The notes under the pieces: generated by a model
Database searches by the model: none
What the model saw: the letters and a program-made list of their open reading frames with translations, nothing else
What the model was told of the DNA's origin: nothing
Translations under genes and position numbers: made by a program
Part shown: piece by piece, positions 22,678 to 35,105 of the stretch
Numbering within the stretch: the stretch's first letter is position 1
Layout of the letters: every line of letters begins with the position of its first letter
NCBI GenBank assembly: GCA_003415625.1
Contig: PYIU01000002.1
Coordinates: 2,170,001-2,234,000, forward strand
DNA length: 64,000 nt
Source: Aquanectria penicillioides
Taxonomy: Eukaryota; Ascomycota; Sordariomycetes; Hypocreales; Nectriaceae
Direction of reading: 5' to 3'

Positions 22678-24142
22678 ATGGAGCGTATTCGGAAGGCCCT
22701 CTCCCGTCGCGTGTCGACCGCATCCGAGTATGCGCCCCTCACCGGCAACGAGGAGCCCACCGCTCTCGAGGGATCTGCTATCCTCGACGGCCAGCACGAC
22801 CTGCCCTTCTCCTGGATGGAGTATAGCATCTTCGCTTTGCTGGGAATGGCTATGCTCTGGGCTTGGTACGTCCCCTCCTGCGGAGCTGATTCTTCCTTCT
22901 TGGCAACTCCAAAGACTCCTTCTTGTCCGCTAACATAATCCCAGGAACATGTTCCTGGCCGCTGCTCCCTATTTTGCTAGTCGTTTCCAAGGCGATGACT
23001 GGATCCATGGCAACTTCCAGTCAGCCATCCTTGCAGTGTCGACTGTGACCAATCTGGGCGCCATGATCATCCTCAGCAACATCCAGGCCACAGCCTCGTA
23101 CCCTTTCCGTATCAATCTAGCGCTCATCATCAACGTCATCACCTTTGCACTCTTGACATCCTCAACTGTCATGTTCCTGGGTGCCTCTCCTGCTGGATAC
23201 CTCGTCTTCCTCCTTCTCATCGTTGCCTGTACTGCATGGGCTGCCGGGCTCATCCAAAACGGCGCCTTTGCATTTGCCGCTAGCTTTGGTCGTCCCGAGT
23301 ACATCCAAGCCATCATGGCCGGTCAGGGCGTTGCTGGCGTCCTACCCCCTATCGCCCAAGTCGTCACTGTCCTCATCTTCCCGCCCGTCGAAGAATCGGG
23401 CTCGGATTCTGGAGACGCCCCGCCCGATGGTTCGTCCGATGGCTCGTCTTCGGCCTTCGTTTACTTCCTCACTGCCGTGGCCGTCTCCGTGACTGCCCTC
23501 ATCGCTTTTGTTCCGCTGGTGAGGCGTCACAACCACATCATCGAAAACCGCATGGTTGAGCAGATGGCCGAGTCCATGCAGAGCATTGAGGATGCCGAGC
23601 GTGCCTCCCGCAAAGTGTCGTCCATGTGGAACCTTTTTCGCAAGCTGCACTGGCTCTGCACTGGCGTTGCCATCAACTTTGCCGCCTCCATGTTCTTCCC
23701 TGTGTTCACCACCAAGATCCACTCCGTCAAAGAAGACGCTGGCCTCCTCTTCCGCCCTGCAGCCTTCATTCCCCTTGGCTTCTTCTTCTGGAATATTGGC
23801 GATCTCAGCGGCCGAATGGCTACTATCCTGCCGTTCTCGCTTCGCCACAAGCCTTTTGCTCTCTTCTCGCTGGCTGTTGGGCGCATCGGCCTACTCCCCC
23901 TTTATCTTCTCTGCAATATTGGCGGTCGTGGTGCTATCGTGCCGAGCGATTTCTTTTATCTGGTCTTCGTCCAGTTCATTTTCGGCCTGACCAATGGCTG
24001 GCTTGGCTCTAGCTGCATGATGGCATCGGGGGAGTGGGTTGACGATGGAGAGCGTGAAGCATCTGGCGGTTTCATGGGCATGTGCTTGGTGGCTGGTCTC
24101 ACGTGCGGCAGCCTCTTGAGCTTTACGATATCGGACATTTAG
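22678..24142 (+). CDS. fun26: Equilibrative nucleoside transporter (ENT/SLC29 family, Fun26-like)
   Basis: There are two exons (22678-22865 and 22945-24142) with a 79-bp intron, giving 461 residues. It is a polytopic membrane protein with about 11 hydrophobic segments. The first transmembrane helix begins at SWMEYSIFALLGMAMLWAW and runs on after splicing into NMFLAAAPYFASRF, the ENT N-terminal signature. Later family features are LIQNGAFAFAASFGRPEYIQAIMAGQGVAGVLPP and the central hydrophilic loop (about 185-290) rich in Glu and Ser. The C-terminal helices contain PAAFIPLGFFFWNIGDLSGR, matching the conserved N-x-x-D-x-x-G-R motif of helix 8. Fungal ENT proteins of this kind act mainly in the vacuole, exporting nucleosides from RNA breakdown. 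An N-terminal EYAPLTG segment resembles sorting motifs of vacuolar carriers. No disruption is seen. Confidence 0.92.
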
Positions 24143-24713
24143 ATAGCAGACGAACGCTTGAGAATTTTTTTTCCCTTTAAAATTTTTTTTTTTTTCATCA
24201 TTGGTTATTCTCGGTGTGTTTGGCGTTTGATTGGAGGGGACTATCATGATTAGATATGATTAGATATTGAAATCCATAGAGATGATATTTGGGAGACTGC
24301 ATTGAAGCCAGAGATATATAAGTGTATATGTTATGATTTGAACCAAATGATATGCCGCCTCAAAGATGTCGCGTTGACCTGACCTGACCTGTCCCAGCCC
24401 GCCCTGTCCTGTCCTGTCCTGTCCTGTCCTGTCCTGTCCTATGTATGCAACCGCCATGTGTGTGTGTGTGTCCCGAACCGTAACCTATGCTATGCATGCC
24501 CATACCCGAATCGCTAAAAAATGCACCCAAATGCAAGTAACTCAACCCATGCCGTAGTTATGCTTATATGACCTGTCCAACCTGGGACTCTGACATAGGA
24601 GAAACGCTAGGAAATCATGGCATTTTGCGGCGTTCTACCGCCGTTCTGGTAAAGCCCTGTAATGTGTCAGCAGGGGTGCCTTGTTGGAATGCTGGGGGCG
24701 GAGGGGGGGAGGC
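24143..24713. other. Convergent intergenic region with pentanucleotide repeat
   Basis: These are 3' flanks of the ENT and ipk1 genes. Poly-T/A tracts at 24165-24195 may contribute to 3' end formation. A CCTGT-type tandem repeat lies at about 24375-24440. Confidence 0.6.
24375..24440. repeat. Pentanucleotide microsatellite (GACCT)3 then (TGTCC)n
   Basis: There are three GACCT units followed, after a short interruption, by about eight TGTCC units. This lies in non-coding DNA between convergent genes. Confidence 0.85.
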
Positions 24714-26245
24714 TTACATGGGCTTTGTCCTGTACGGGCAGACTTTGGCCTTGGGATTATCTTTGTTAAACCGCTGTAGCATCACCTTGAGCGTCGCGGG
24801 GTCAGATCGAAGGTTGTGGATGGTTCCCGTGGCCTCAAGGGGCTCGATAAATTCGCGCCATTTGTTGGACAGGTAAGAAGCCGGCCGAGTCTTGTCTTGG
24901 ATGTTGATGATGTGCAGTGGCTGACCCTGGCGCCGAGTCCATTCTAGGAGGCACATGGTTGGGGGGTGGTAGTATTTTCCGTCACACAAGATCCAATCGG
25001 CGGTGTAGCATCCCGAGGAAATGAGGTTTCGCTCGGCAGCCTGCCACCGGTCAAACTTGACTGACGTATCCTTGGAGTCAAAGTCGCCAAGACGGACCCG
25101 GATGGGTCCTTCGGGACCGGGGTGGGCTTTGTCGGGATAGATCTGGACGAAGCATGTGCAGTCGCGAATCGTCATGGCGAAGTTGAACATGGGGTCGTCC
25201 CTCAACGCGTTCAGGGGTCCGTTCGGGTCCGCAAACTTTTGCACATCCCTGAGATCCTTTATAACCTGATGGTTTGCGGCCTGGTAGAGCCCTGAGACAA
25301 CTGCCGAGTGGCCAACCTTGGCCAGCTGGGGAGCGATGCGAAAAGGAGAATTGATGTCGAGCGGGGCATCCGGGTTGTCCAGTACCAAGGGGCACGGCTT
25401 CGAGTCGGGTGCCGACCTGGTAAAGTTAGGATCCTTGGTGAAGTTGTAGAGTTCCATCGCACACTGTCGGCATCGGATGGCTCCGGTGGGAGCACTGGGG
25501 GACTGGTTAAGCCACTTTGGCTTGAACTCGATGAGGATGCTCTTAGTGGGATCTAGAGAAAAGAGATGATGAGTGTTCGAGGCTCTCAATGGAATAAAAG
25601 ATGTCCTACCGGCTGGTCGCATATCCTCCACCAACAACCCCCAGTTCGTCTGAGCGATATATGAGCCCCGGAACTTCTCCTTTCGCTGATGATCTATCCG
25701 TCGGAGAAATAAGTTGAGCTCGTTTACAATATTGGAGTCGCGGACAACAACGAGCTCCTGTTTGATGATGTGGTTCTTGAGATGTGTTTTCACCTTGCTA
25801 GCGTAGAACTCTTGCTGCTTCAAGTAGTTATATCTCGCAGGGGCACCGTTGGCAGGGGCTTTGGCCACGCGGAGAAGCCATCCTGGATCGAGCCATGGTC
25901 AGCCCATACGACACAATGTCAAAGGGGGAAAGTATGGGGAAAAAAGGACAAACCTTTGAATTCAGATGCCGAAGGATACCCCTCTGGCAGGCCGAGTTCG
26001 AAGACGGCATTTGCAGCACCTTCTCCGATCATCTTGATGGGTCGGGTGCCCCTAGGAAGCCTCTTTAAAGCGTGCCGATCCCAGGACAACGGGGCAGCGC
26101 TTCCGTTGAGCATAATTGCCATTTCGGCGACATCCTGAGCAGTTGGCCATAAATCATCCTCGTAGTAAGAGCCGTGAGTGAGAAGGATATCTGTGTCGGT
26201 TTCGGAGGGTGTAAGCTGTCCATCGGACAGTGAGGGTGTAGACAT
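24714..26245 (-). CDS. ipk1: Inositol-pentakisphosphate 2-kinase
   Basis: It phosphorylates Ins(1,3,4,5,6)P5 at the 2-position to make phytate (InsP6), needed for mRNA export and signalling. Exons are 25954-26245, 25610-25882 and 24714-25552, with introns of 71 and 57 bp; the product is 467 residues with no frame break. Family motifs are GEGAANAVFELG (nucleotide-binding loop, about residue 67), WLLRVAK (catalytic Lys), ILIEFKPKWLNQSP (the EIKPK-type motif), CRQCAMELYN (zinc-site Cys), and VRLGDFDSKD (metal-binding acidic motif) near the C-terminus. I chose MSTPSLSDG at 26245 as the start. An in-frame Met at 26488 would add an unconserved 81-residue Ser/Pro-rich stretch and is more likely leader. 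Confidence 0.9.
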
Positions 26246-26809
26246 GATTGGGGGCCTTTCCTTGGTCCTGCAGGTCGCTGCAAGGCACGGCCAAGCCACA
26301 GAATGTCTCACGTCGGCGGGGTGGGAGAAGGAGGAGAAGGGATCAAGTGTGGAGGTGGAGGAAGATTGGATATAAGAAGCCAAAGGGGAAAGAGGTGGTG
26401 AATGACCCAATGGATCGAGGTCTGAGGAGGAGGATGGGCATGGGGGAGTGGGAGACGGGGGAGGACTAATGCTCGTGGGTATATGCATCAGCGTTTAACT
26501 TTGCGTTTGCCTTCTGCGTCTGTTTCTGCCTCTGCTTCTGCGCCCTGGTCTGGACTGGGCTGACTGCGGCTGCGTATGCGGCTGGGTCTGCGGGCCTCTT
26601 CTAAGTCAAGCTGACGCAAGATGAGAACGAGGCGAGTTGGATCTGGATAGAGAGAGAAATGGAGGAAGAGGCGGACGAGAAGAAGAGGGATGTAGGTTGA
26701 AAAAGAGGCGTTCGGTTAGTTGGGCACCCTAATGCGCTTCGCTTGCCCGAGTCTATCGTGGCCTTCTCCTTCCGGCCAGTTGCAATGTCAGGCGGAGTAA
26801 GGCAACGGG

Positions 26810-26848
26810 GATGCGATGCGATGCGATGCTGTGCGATGCGATGTGATG
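26810..26848. repeat. (GATGC)n imperfect tandem repeat
   Basis: GATGC/GATGT pentamers are repeated about seven times with single-base variants, in non-coding DNA. Confidence 0.8.
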
Positions 26849-26965
26849 TTATGACAAGCAGTAGACAAGGATGAGTGGCGTCAGGTAAGGAGGACGTATG
26901 CGCATGTATGTCTTGCCTGCGTCGTCCTTGGGTACAGCGTCCGGCGTACAGCACAAGCGTACCTG

Positions 26966-26987
26966 GGTAGGTAGGTAGGTAGGTAGC
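26966..26987. repeat. (GGTA)n microsatellite
   Basis: There are five tandem GTAG units. The same tetramer recurs near 30160 and 53860. Confidence 0.85.
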
Positions 26988-29644
26988 GTATTCCGAGCAG
27001 GCGAACAAGGCAAGCGTACGAGACAAAGAATACGAGTGAATAATAACAATGACGACAGCAGCAAGGAGAGGAATACTGCAGGCAGTCTGGAGGGCAAAAG
27101 TGTTTGGGAGTAATGGTCAAACAAGATCTCGGTGCAGAGGCCAGGAGGAGGATCGTGGAGCTGGCAACGGGGTCATGGGCCACGGCCGGCTTTTACCAGG
27201 ACAGCGTCATTATGGCTTGCTTGGGCCCAACGCACTTCCGACAGTCGGACCCGACAGTGTGGGCGGCGCGCAAAGGGCGGAGAAGTGACGATGAGCTCTG
27301 TACGGCTCTGGATAGGACAGGAGTGAGAGAGGCAGCACGAGCACGAGGTGGGCATCCGGGCAGCATCCACGATTTCCTCCTTTTACTTGGCCGCCGCGGC
27401 CGCTGCAGCCATTTACAAGCCCGCACGCAGTCAACGGACCTAAAAAAGGGTCCTCGACTGGGGGACTGGAGACCCGAGAATGGAGACCCGAGACTGGAGC
27501 AACCCCGTTTGACGTGTGTGTACGTAGTAAAAACCAGAAACAGAAAAAGGCACGATGCGACGAAAGGGCAGCCCGCGGCGTGGACGATTCGATCTGGGAT
27601 GGTGACGCACAGGATTAGGACCTTTGCCATGGGGCCGGACCTGGCTTAGGGTGTGCGCCAATGCCAGTCATCGAGCTGGCAGCATGCTGGTCTTGCATCT
27701 GGTGGGACGTGCGACTGGGATTTGGGGGTGTGAGGAGCGTATAGCGTTGCCATGAGCGCACCCAAGCCCGCAAGCCCCAAGCCTCTGGTGCTTTGGGGCT
27801 TGGTGGTCGTTGGTGTCGTGGGGAGAGTTGGTGGATGGTCGTCTTTGATGACTCCGACTTGGGCGGAGATCTGGGATTTCTGACCAGCCAGAGGGGTGCA
27901 TCTGGCAGGGGCAGAGCCAGGGCGACCAGGGGTGGCCTACAGCGCCGAGCATGGCCATGGACGCCATGGACGCTCTCGCAACGCTCTGGCAGCAGACTGG
28001 CTGGAGACCCTCGCCCGGGTGACTTGACTGACCGGGACAGGGGGCCTCCAGGACGTCGAGTGGATGTCCGTTTTGGTCAACCCCCCTCCAAGAGGGTCCA
28101 TGGGGGGGGGGGGCCTTGAAGGGCTGTGGACTATGTAGCAGTGACCATGCGAGTGGCCATGCGAGTGCCATGGGAAGCGATGAGGGGCGATGTGGTGAAA
28201 ATGAGCAACTTTGGGACCGGTGCAGGCGACAAAGAGCCACTGCACAAGGTCACCCCTTGGTGGCGATCTTCTTCTGACCAGCCATGGCCTCCCGTCTCTG
28301 GGCTGGCACAGAGAGGGTGTGGTCCAAATGGTGCTGCCCAAGAGGTGGCCGACCCCATCTATGAGACTAAGGACCCTTGCGACCCTGGTCGAGTCTCTGC
28401 CACAGGCACTGGCGACAGGCACAGGCACAGGACCAGCGCGAGAATCAGAGCCAGAATGAGAAGCCAGAGCCTGAAAAGAACAGGCGCCAGCGCGCAAACA
28501 CGCACGCACGCAGCTCCATGTCCATGTTTGGGGCCTCGTTTGGCTTGCCAGGGAGCCAGGGACGAGGCAAACCGCTGGAAACGGGAATGTGCAGGGGCAG
28601 ATACCTTGGATGGTTTCCTTGGTTGACGTCGTGGGCAATTGAGCCAGGAGGCAAGCTGCCCAAGACAAGGTGAGAGCTGCTGCGTTGGTCAGCTCCCCCC
28701 AGCTTCCCAGCTCCCCCCAGCTTCCCAGCTCCCACCGCACATGTACGGATAGATCTCAGTTACCAGCTAGCTACCAAGATGCCAGCTTCCAGCTCCGTCC
28801 TCTGGCCTCCCACCTCCCGTGCCATGCCACCAGCCGCCAACTGCCAGCCCTGTGACCTAGCCTGAGGAGCAGGCGGGAGGGAGCCTCTTGCTCTCTGCCT
28901 GGAGCCTAGATGGCATAATCTCCAGATGCCAACCAACCAGCTTACGCTGTCGACTACATCATACCGCTTCGCTGTCAAATGGGAGACACGGAGCTTCGGA
29001 ACATGGAGATTCAGGCCTCGGGGTGTCAACCGACGAGACGCTGCCTGTACCGCTTCCATGCCGTGCAGTAGCTCTCGGCGCGATGCCAATGTCTCATTGA
29101 AGGGCGGCTACGACCACGGCCACGAGACCAAAATCAATCGTGGGCGTGGTCGGTGATGCCCGGAGCCAGATGATGTCACGTTGGCAACCCGCGCCCCATG
29201 CAAATGCTAACGCCCATGCCGATGCCGATGCTTGCCTGCCCGTCCACCTGGAACCCTTTCAAGGGTCTCATCTACGTAGCTGATGGCTTGTGGCGTCGTT
29301 TCGTCACCGACAAAGCACACGGTCAGCGTGGCATCCACGAGGAGAGGCCAAGTTGTGCTTGGGGGCGTGAACCAAAGGAAAGATGACTCCCAGAAGGGGC
29401 TTCTTTGTTAGCCGCCCTGACAACGAACTGCATCAATGAATCGAATCAATGGATGGATGGTTGGAGGGATGAATGCCTGCGAGCTAGGGCAGACATGCAT
29501 GCGGGGCAGTGAAGACGTGGGTTCATTGTCAATTTACCTAGCGCAGACACCGTCTCGTTTCGTCACACACATAATCATAACCACGAAGCACTAGTTATCG
29601 AGTGAGTGGCGCCCTTGCTGTTGATGACGGACGGGTGCCTCTCA

Positions 29645-29671
29645 AGCAGCAGCAGCAGCAGCAGCCAGCAG
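29645..29671. repeat. (CAG)n microsatellite
   Basis: Six to seven CAG units plus an interrupted CCAGCAGCA tail lie outside any supported gene. Confidence 0.85.
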
Positions 29672-31480
29672 CATCGTCACCTCGCCTCGGCAAGCTGCGT
29701 CATTCTTGGCTCGGATAGCCACCACAGACTTGGCCCAAAGATGCTGCGCTGTACATTGACGCGTGCCCGTTGTTCGGTTGCATGATTCGGCCATCTGGAC
29801 ATGCACTGTCGTTGCACTAAAGTTGAAAAATACCCAGCAGCCTGGAAGTTGGTTGGTTCGCAATAGCGTTGGTTGACGCCGACGTGTAAAGTGACCCATG
29901 TGGGATGGACGAAAAAAAAAAAGTTTGTGTGCCTGTATCACAGCATGTGAGAGGAATCATTTTCGGAGATTAGTTTACTAACTGGAGAAGAGCTATTTGG
30001 CGGTGCAACGTCCCAAAAGGAGATGCTGCGGCAGACGCTACCTGATTGCTACTTACCTACCTCGGAACCATGGTAACGCATTTTGGGTCTGACAGGGAAC
30101 AGGGAGACTGTTGTAGAACGCCAGAAACGGTGCCTTACATGATGCGGAGGATCGAGCGAGGTAGGTAGGCGGGTGAAGGATGATGGGTGATGGGTGATGG
30201 ATGGATGGGGCTACTGCGACTCGATACGATGGTGCGATAAAACATCAACCGTCTGTGGTGGCAGTGTGCTTATCCAGCCTCTGGGATTGACGACTGAACA
30301 TCACCAGACCATGGTTGATGAAAAGTGAGATTGGCACGATGGAACGCTGCCAACTCCACTGTCACACTCTTGACTTTGCTGGCGCTGTCCCTCTCAACCC
30401 CCCCCCCCCCGCCTCTTCCTCCTGACACAGTTCGTTCGTTTATCGACTTGCTGGTCTCGTCTTGCTAGTCCCTTCCGAATTGTTTCCGGAACAAACCCCC
30501 ATCCCTCCTCCACCTCCACCTCCACTCTGGACGTTTCCCCTCCTTTTCTAACTTGGTCTGCCTAGCTTGGAGGGAGGGGAGGTAGCTGCGATAGTCAATG
30601 AGGGGGTCTCGATGGGCGGATTTTGGCCGAAAGAGGTAGCAAGGCAAGGAAAGGGATCATGAGAAACATGTTAATCTGAAGAAGCAAGATGACCTGGCCT
30701 CGTCTAATGAGAGAGGGTTGCATCTTCTTCACTGTCCTAGATCTCCCAAGTCGAAGATTGAGGGGTCCAAGTTCGTTTTTTATTTTTATTTTCTATTTCC
30801 CGCGAGACATGCCTTATCATCATCGGCCGTCGGCGACACGACATGGTGGTGGATGGGCGGGCGGGATTTAGAGGCTTAGGGCAAGAGAAAGATCCAATGC
30901 CCTTCGTGGGCATAATGCACTCCGCGCGCAGATGGCCTGTTGATACGGGGCCGGGCAGCTCTGCAAGAATCCGCGCAGACTAGTTAGAGGCGCTCTTTGA
31001 CGTGAGTTTGCCCAGCACAGCCGGAGGGCCGGGCGCCCGGTTGGAGCCGCTGGCCCGTGTCTTCTCTAAAGCGGTTGCATGAGGGGAAGATCTTGGGTTC
31101 TTTGGGGCTTCCCTGTGGCAGGTAAGATTTGGAGCCCCGGAAAACTGGACGAACATCGAACCACTTGATGCATAGGTCGTTCCACGACGCGGCTTACAAA
31201 AACCATCATATGATGGTGACGGCGCTGGTTTTGCACGGCGAAGGCTGATTCGGCAATTGAAGGATCCCGAGTTTTTTTCATTCAAGGGACCATGGAGGGG
31301 GGCAGGGAATGGGAAAACGCGGAGAGATTAATTATACAATATGGACGAGGGCCGCATTGTCGCGCGCGACGATCCATCTCTGCAATTAATTAATTGTTTC
31401 TGTGTATCCTATGCGCACGAACGCATTGCATTGACGCATTGCACCGCAATCCATCGCGACGCACCTCTCCGCACTTGCAC

Positions 31481-31520
31481 TGCACCGCACCGCACCGCAC
31501 CACACCGCACCGCATCGCAT
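31481..31520. repeat. (CACCG)n pentanucleotide repeat
   Basis: About eight CACCG/CACAC/CATCG pentamers lie in non-coding DNA. Confidence 0.8.
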
Positions 31521-32972
31521 CAAACACGTCTCGTGAACAAAGCGCACATCAATACGGATACCGCAAACACGACACAGCGCAATTCGATACCACACCAGAC
31601 GAGACAACCCCAACCCCCCGCTTGCTGTTTTACCAGTCCTGCCAGTCCTCCCTCCTCTGCACACTTTGCAGGGTCACGCGACTTGACCCGGCCCGGCTAA
31701 CTCCCCTCCCCCGTGGGCCGCCTACAGATTCTCCTGCCAACGTGCGACGGGAACCCGTTCGCCTCCAGCCTCGGCCTCGGCCTCGGTTCCGACCTGCTTG
31801 TGTGGGTGTGCGTGCGTGCGCTTTTGTGTGCGGGCATTTTTCCTCTCCGATTTGCGAGCGGCGCCTCCCCTCTCTGGCGCCCCGTGGGAGAGCCCCTGGG
31901 CGAGCCCTGCACAACCACTGCATTTTTTTTTTTAGTGGCAAGAAACAAGAACCGACTGTGCTGAGACGCTGGGGCCATCTTTTTCCTCCCTGCAGCTCCG
32001 CGTCCCGCTTAGTTCAGACCATTCACAGCCCTGCCATTGAGTGGTTACGCTACCTTAGGTACCTAGATACCCAGGCTCGGTCCAGTGGCGAGCTTGTCCA
32101 CTGCTAGCCCTGCTAGGTCCCTCTATCCTTCGCCGCCGCGCGCTTCCTAGCATTGCTACGGCACAGCTGCTACGCTGCTCCGGTCGACCGCTAAACGCCG
32201 GAACCATCATCAGATCACTCATTTACCGTCCGTCCTTGAACAGCAAAGGAATCAGCCACTTGCTTGCATCACGGAGTCGGTCGTCATCGGTCAACTGAAA
32301 CCTCTTGCCAACAATTGAACCCACACATCCATACCTTTTTGGGCTTTTTGCTTCAGAAAATCGCTTACCGCCTTCCTCACCGTCAAGGTCTGGTCAAGGG
32401 TTCACATCCAAAACCCACAGCGGGTTCCCCGGCGTGTTTCCAGTGGGTTCTTCGAGGCGCATCGCGTCCACAAACTGCGGCCAACGCACATCGCATTGGA
32501 CGCCCCGTCGCCCAGACCACACCGAGCCCTGCGCGAAAAAAAAAAAATTATTGCTGTTCAAAGTGCGATCCCCAGTCCCGAAAGCTCTCCACTTTCCTCC
32601 CTCTCTCCCCCAATAGCTAGCGGCTCCCGTTCCGGGTAATCCTGTAGCGTCATCTCCACGATCCGGCGTCCTGGGAAATCCCATCTCATCTCCATTTCTA
32701 CTCCTCCATCTCCATCCCCCATCCCCTCAAATCGTCAATCTACCGACGTCCCTAAGCCAAGCCTCCTCCCCCGACGACCCTCGAACCGCATTCCCCGGCC
32801 GACCGCCTCCCGCTGCCGTCGGTTCGACCTCGTCACTTGCTCTTCACCTCATCGCCGAACTTCAGCAACCCGCGCCTGTAATCCCGTTTCAGATTTCGCG
32901 ACCTGTTCTGCTGCCGACCGCGGCGCCTCCTCGCCTCCTCCATGGTTGTGAGATTATAAACGCCATTTCAAC

Positions 32973-35105
32973 ATGGCCTTCAACTTCAACTGGTCGCCGC
33001 TCACGGCCGATGCCGAGTTCTACCGGCGGGCGCGCGATCTCTTGACCAAGGCGTTAAACAAGTCCCCCAAGCCGCCCATCATCGTCGATGATATCCTCGT
33101 CAGCGAGTTCAACCTCGGCACCGTGCCGCCTGACCTGGAAATTTTGGAAATTGGTGACCTGGCGGAGGATAGATTTCGAGGCATCTTCAAGATGAGCTAC
33201 ACTGGCGATGCCTTCTTGACCCTCAAAACCAGAGTTCAGGTATGTTGATGCTTTTTTTTTCTTTCTTCTGATTTTTGCGTCATCTTTTTCCCTCCAAGCC
33301 TCCCTTGCGACAACCTCCGTAAACTCCGGCGTCGCCTTTATAACACACAACATCGAGCCAATGCTTCAAAGTGTGATGGCAAATATCCTCACTGCACCCT
33401 ATCATCAATTCCTTTCCTTTCCGAGCCCCAGACAAGTTTTTTGGGCACCTCCGAGCTCAGGTCGGACTATGCATCCCCATCTCCGACTCCTCATCCCCCC
33501 CCCACCAAGCCGTTGATCGATCAACCAAAACGCGTTGCTCTCCGGCCAAACCTTCCCGCGCTCCCCATTGACTCACCACCTTGTTATGGTCTTCTTCTCC
33601 CAATCATCGCGACGCGCGCATTCGAGAGGCTTCCCCTCCAAGGATGCGCGTTCACAGTTGCGTCCGAGCGCAGATATGAATTTCATGCAACGCTGTGGGT
33701 TATAGCAAGGCTAATATAACGAATATAGGCCAATCCCTTGAACACATACCTCTACTCCAAGCCCACCTTCACCTCTCCACAGCCCTTGGCCGCCGCGTCA
33801 GGGCTCACTATTCCTCTCTCAATCACACTGTCCGAGATCAAGCTTTCGGCCTTCATCATACTCGTCTTCTCAAAGCAAAAGGGCCTGACCCTGGTCTTCC
33901 GAAATGACCCACTTGAGTCACTCAAGGTCTCATCGACCTTTGATTCGATACAGTTCGTCCGCGACTACCTGCAAAGAACTATCGAGCAACAGCTGCGCAA
34001 CCTCATGATGGATGAGTTGCCCGCCATCATTCACAGACTATCTCTCCAACTGTGGTGCCCCGACCAAGCCAACAAGGGCACTGAAACCCCCAAGGAGCCT
34101 GCCGACGAAGCCGGTGTCGACCCCCTGGCAAGTCCCCCCATGGACCCTGTTGATGCAGATGGCAACCTGCTCGATGCCAACGCTATTTCCGAGCTCACCC
34201 TGAATGGCGGTGGTGAAGTCCAGTCTCTATTCTCTCAAAAGAACTTGCTACGTCTAGCGGCATTGACTGATTCTCACCGCACCCTATCGCTTTTCACCCC
34301 TGGAATCCGCGATGTTGTCTTCCGCGCTTGGACTGGTTATGGAGACCGATCCGAGACCCCGTCTACTGGAACCCCTAGCCTCTCAAAGTCAAACTCGTTT
34401 GCTACCGGCTCGACGACGACATACACCTTCTCAGACACCGGCAGTACTGCCCACGGACATCTACCATCTCGGCCTTCTCTCGTAAGCCTCAACTCGGCCA
34501 CTACTGGACTATCGCTTGGTGCTGGTGGCCGATCAAGGCCTGGTCGCAAGAAGAAGACCCGAGTCGTCAATCTCAGGCGCAGCAAATCAGAAGCCGCTAC
34601 CCCCGACACTGCCAGCGAGGTATCGGATACTGCCTCTGTTGGCGTGCCCATGTCTGAGCCCTTGCTGTCTGACTCGATTCCCGAGGAGCCCGAGGATGCA
34701 TCTATCATTGCCGAAGCACCCACACCTAACAAGGTTCGCTTCAGGACCCTAGAGGAGTCAGCCGAGCGGCCTCTGATGGCCGACCTCCTCCTCAATAAGT
34801 CTCAATACGTTGAAGAGAACTCTTCGACTCTCAGGACAATTTTCGACAGCAATGAGATTTTGGCCAAGAGCAACATCTCTGCCGCTGCGACTACAGGACT
34901 ACGCTTTAACAAAGACAAGGCCGCTACTCTGGAAAACCAGAGTGTTGGGTCCGACACATCTTCCGTCATCCTTGAGCAAGCTTGGATCATGAAAATGGCT
35001 GGCGAGATTGCCAAGCGCGTCTATGACGAAAAAAATCGACAACAAGGCACCTGGGAGGAGCGGGAAGATGCCCCGCCCCCAGCCTATGAAGCCGCTACTC
35101 GATAA
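32973..35105 (+). CDS. mdm34: ERMES complex subunit Mdm34
   Basis: This is a subunit of the ER-mitochondria encounter structure, on the outer mitochondrial membrane, involved in lipid exchange and mitochondrial shape. Exon 1 (32973-33239) encodes [20 protein letters not shown] through [12 protein letters not shown]; exon 2 (33729-35105) continues [19 protein letters not shown]. The 547-residue product has the N-terminal SMP lipid-binding domain (about 1-210, including [24 protein letters not shown] in the genome and [23 protein letters not shown]) and a low-complexity Ser/Thr-rich C-terminal half with a basic patch [17 protein letters not shown]. The intron (33240-33728) is 489 bp, far longer than any other intron here. 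The GTATGT donor is textbook and the acceptor is ATATAG after GCTAATATAAC. No disruption is seen. Confidence 0.95.

Larger units (their letters stand above)
26246..32972. other. Large region without recognisable genes, rich in microsatellites; ends in mdm34 leader
   Basis: This is 6.7 kb in which no ORF of up to about 270 codons resembles a known family, and ORFs overlap freely on both strands. It holds short tandem repeats (annotated separately), a duplicated 12-mer GGAGACCCGAGA near 27468-27490, an 18-bp tandem duplication (AGCTTCCCAGCTCCCCCC unit) at about 28690-28732, a G12 run at 28102-28113 and C-rich tracts at 30400-30411. The last about 900 bp are strongly pyrimidine-rich, as expected of a fungal promoter and leader. 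Non-coding transcripts cannot be judged from sequence. Confidence 0.5.

Noticed and set aside
27104..28740. ORFs of 180-270 codons at 27104-27649 and 27937-28740
   Set aside because: They overlap other ORFs on both strands, have low-complexity composition, no family motif and no intron continuity.
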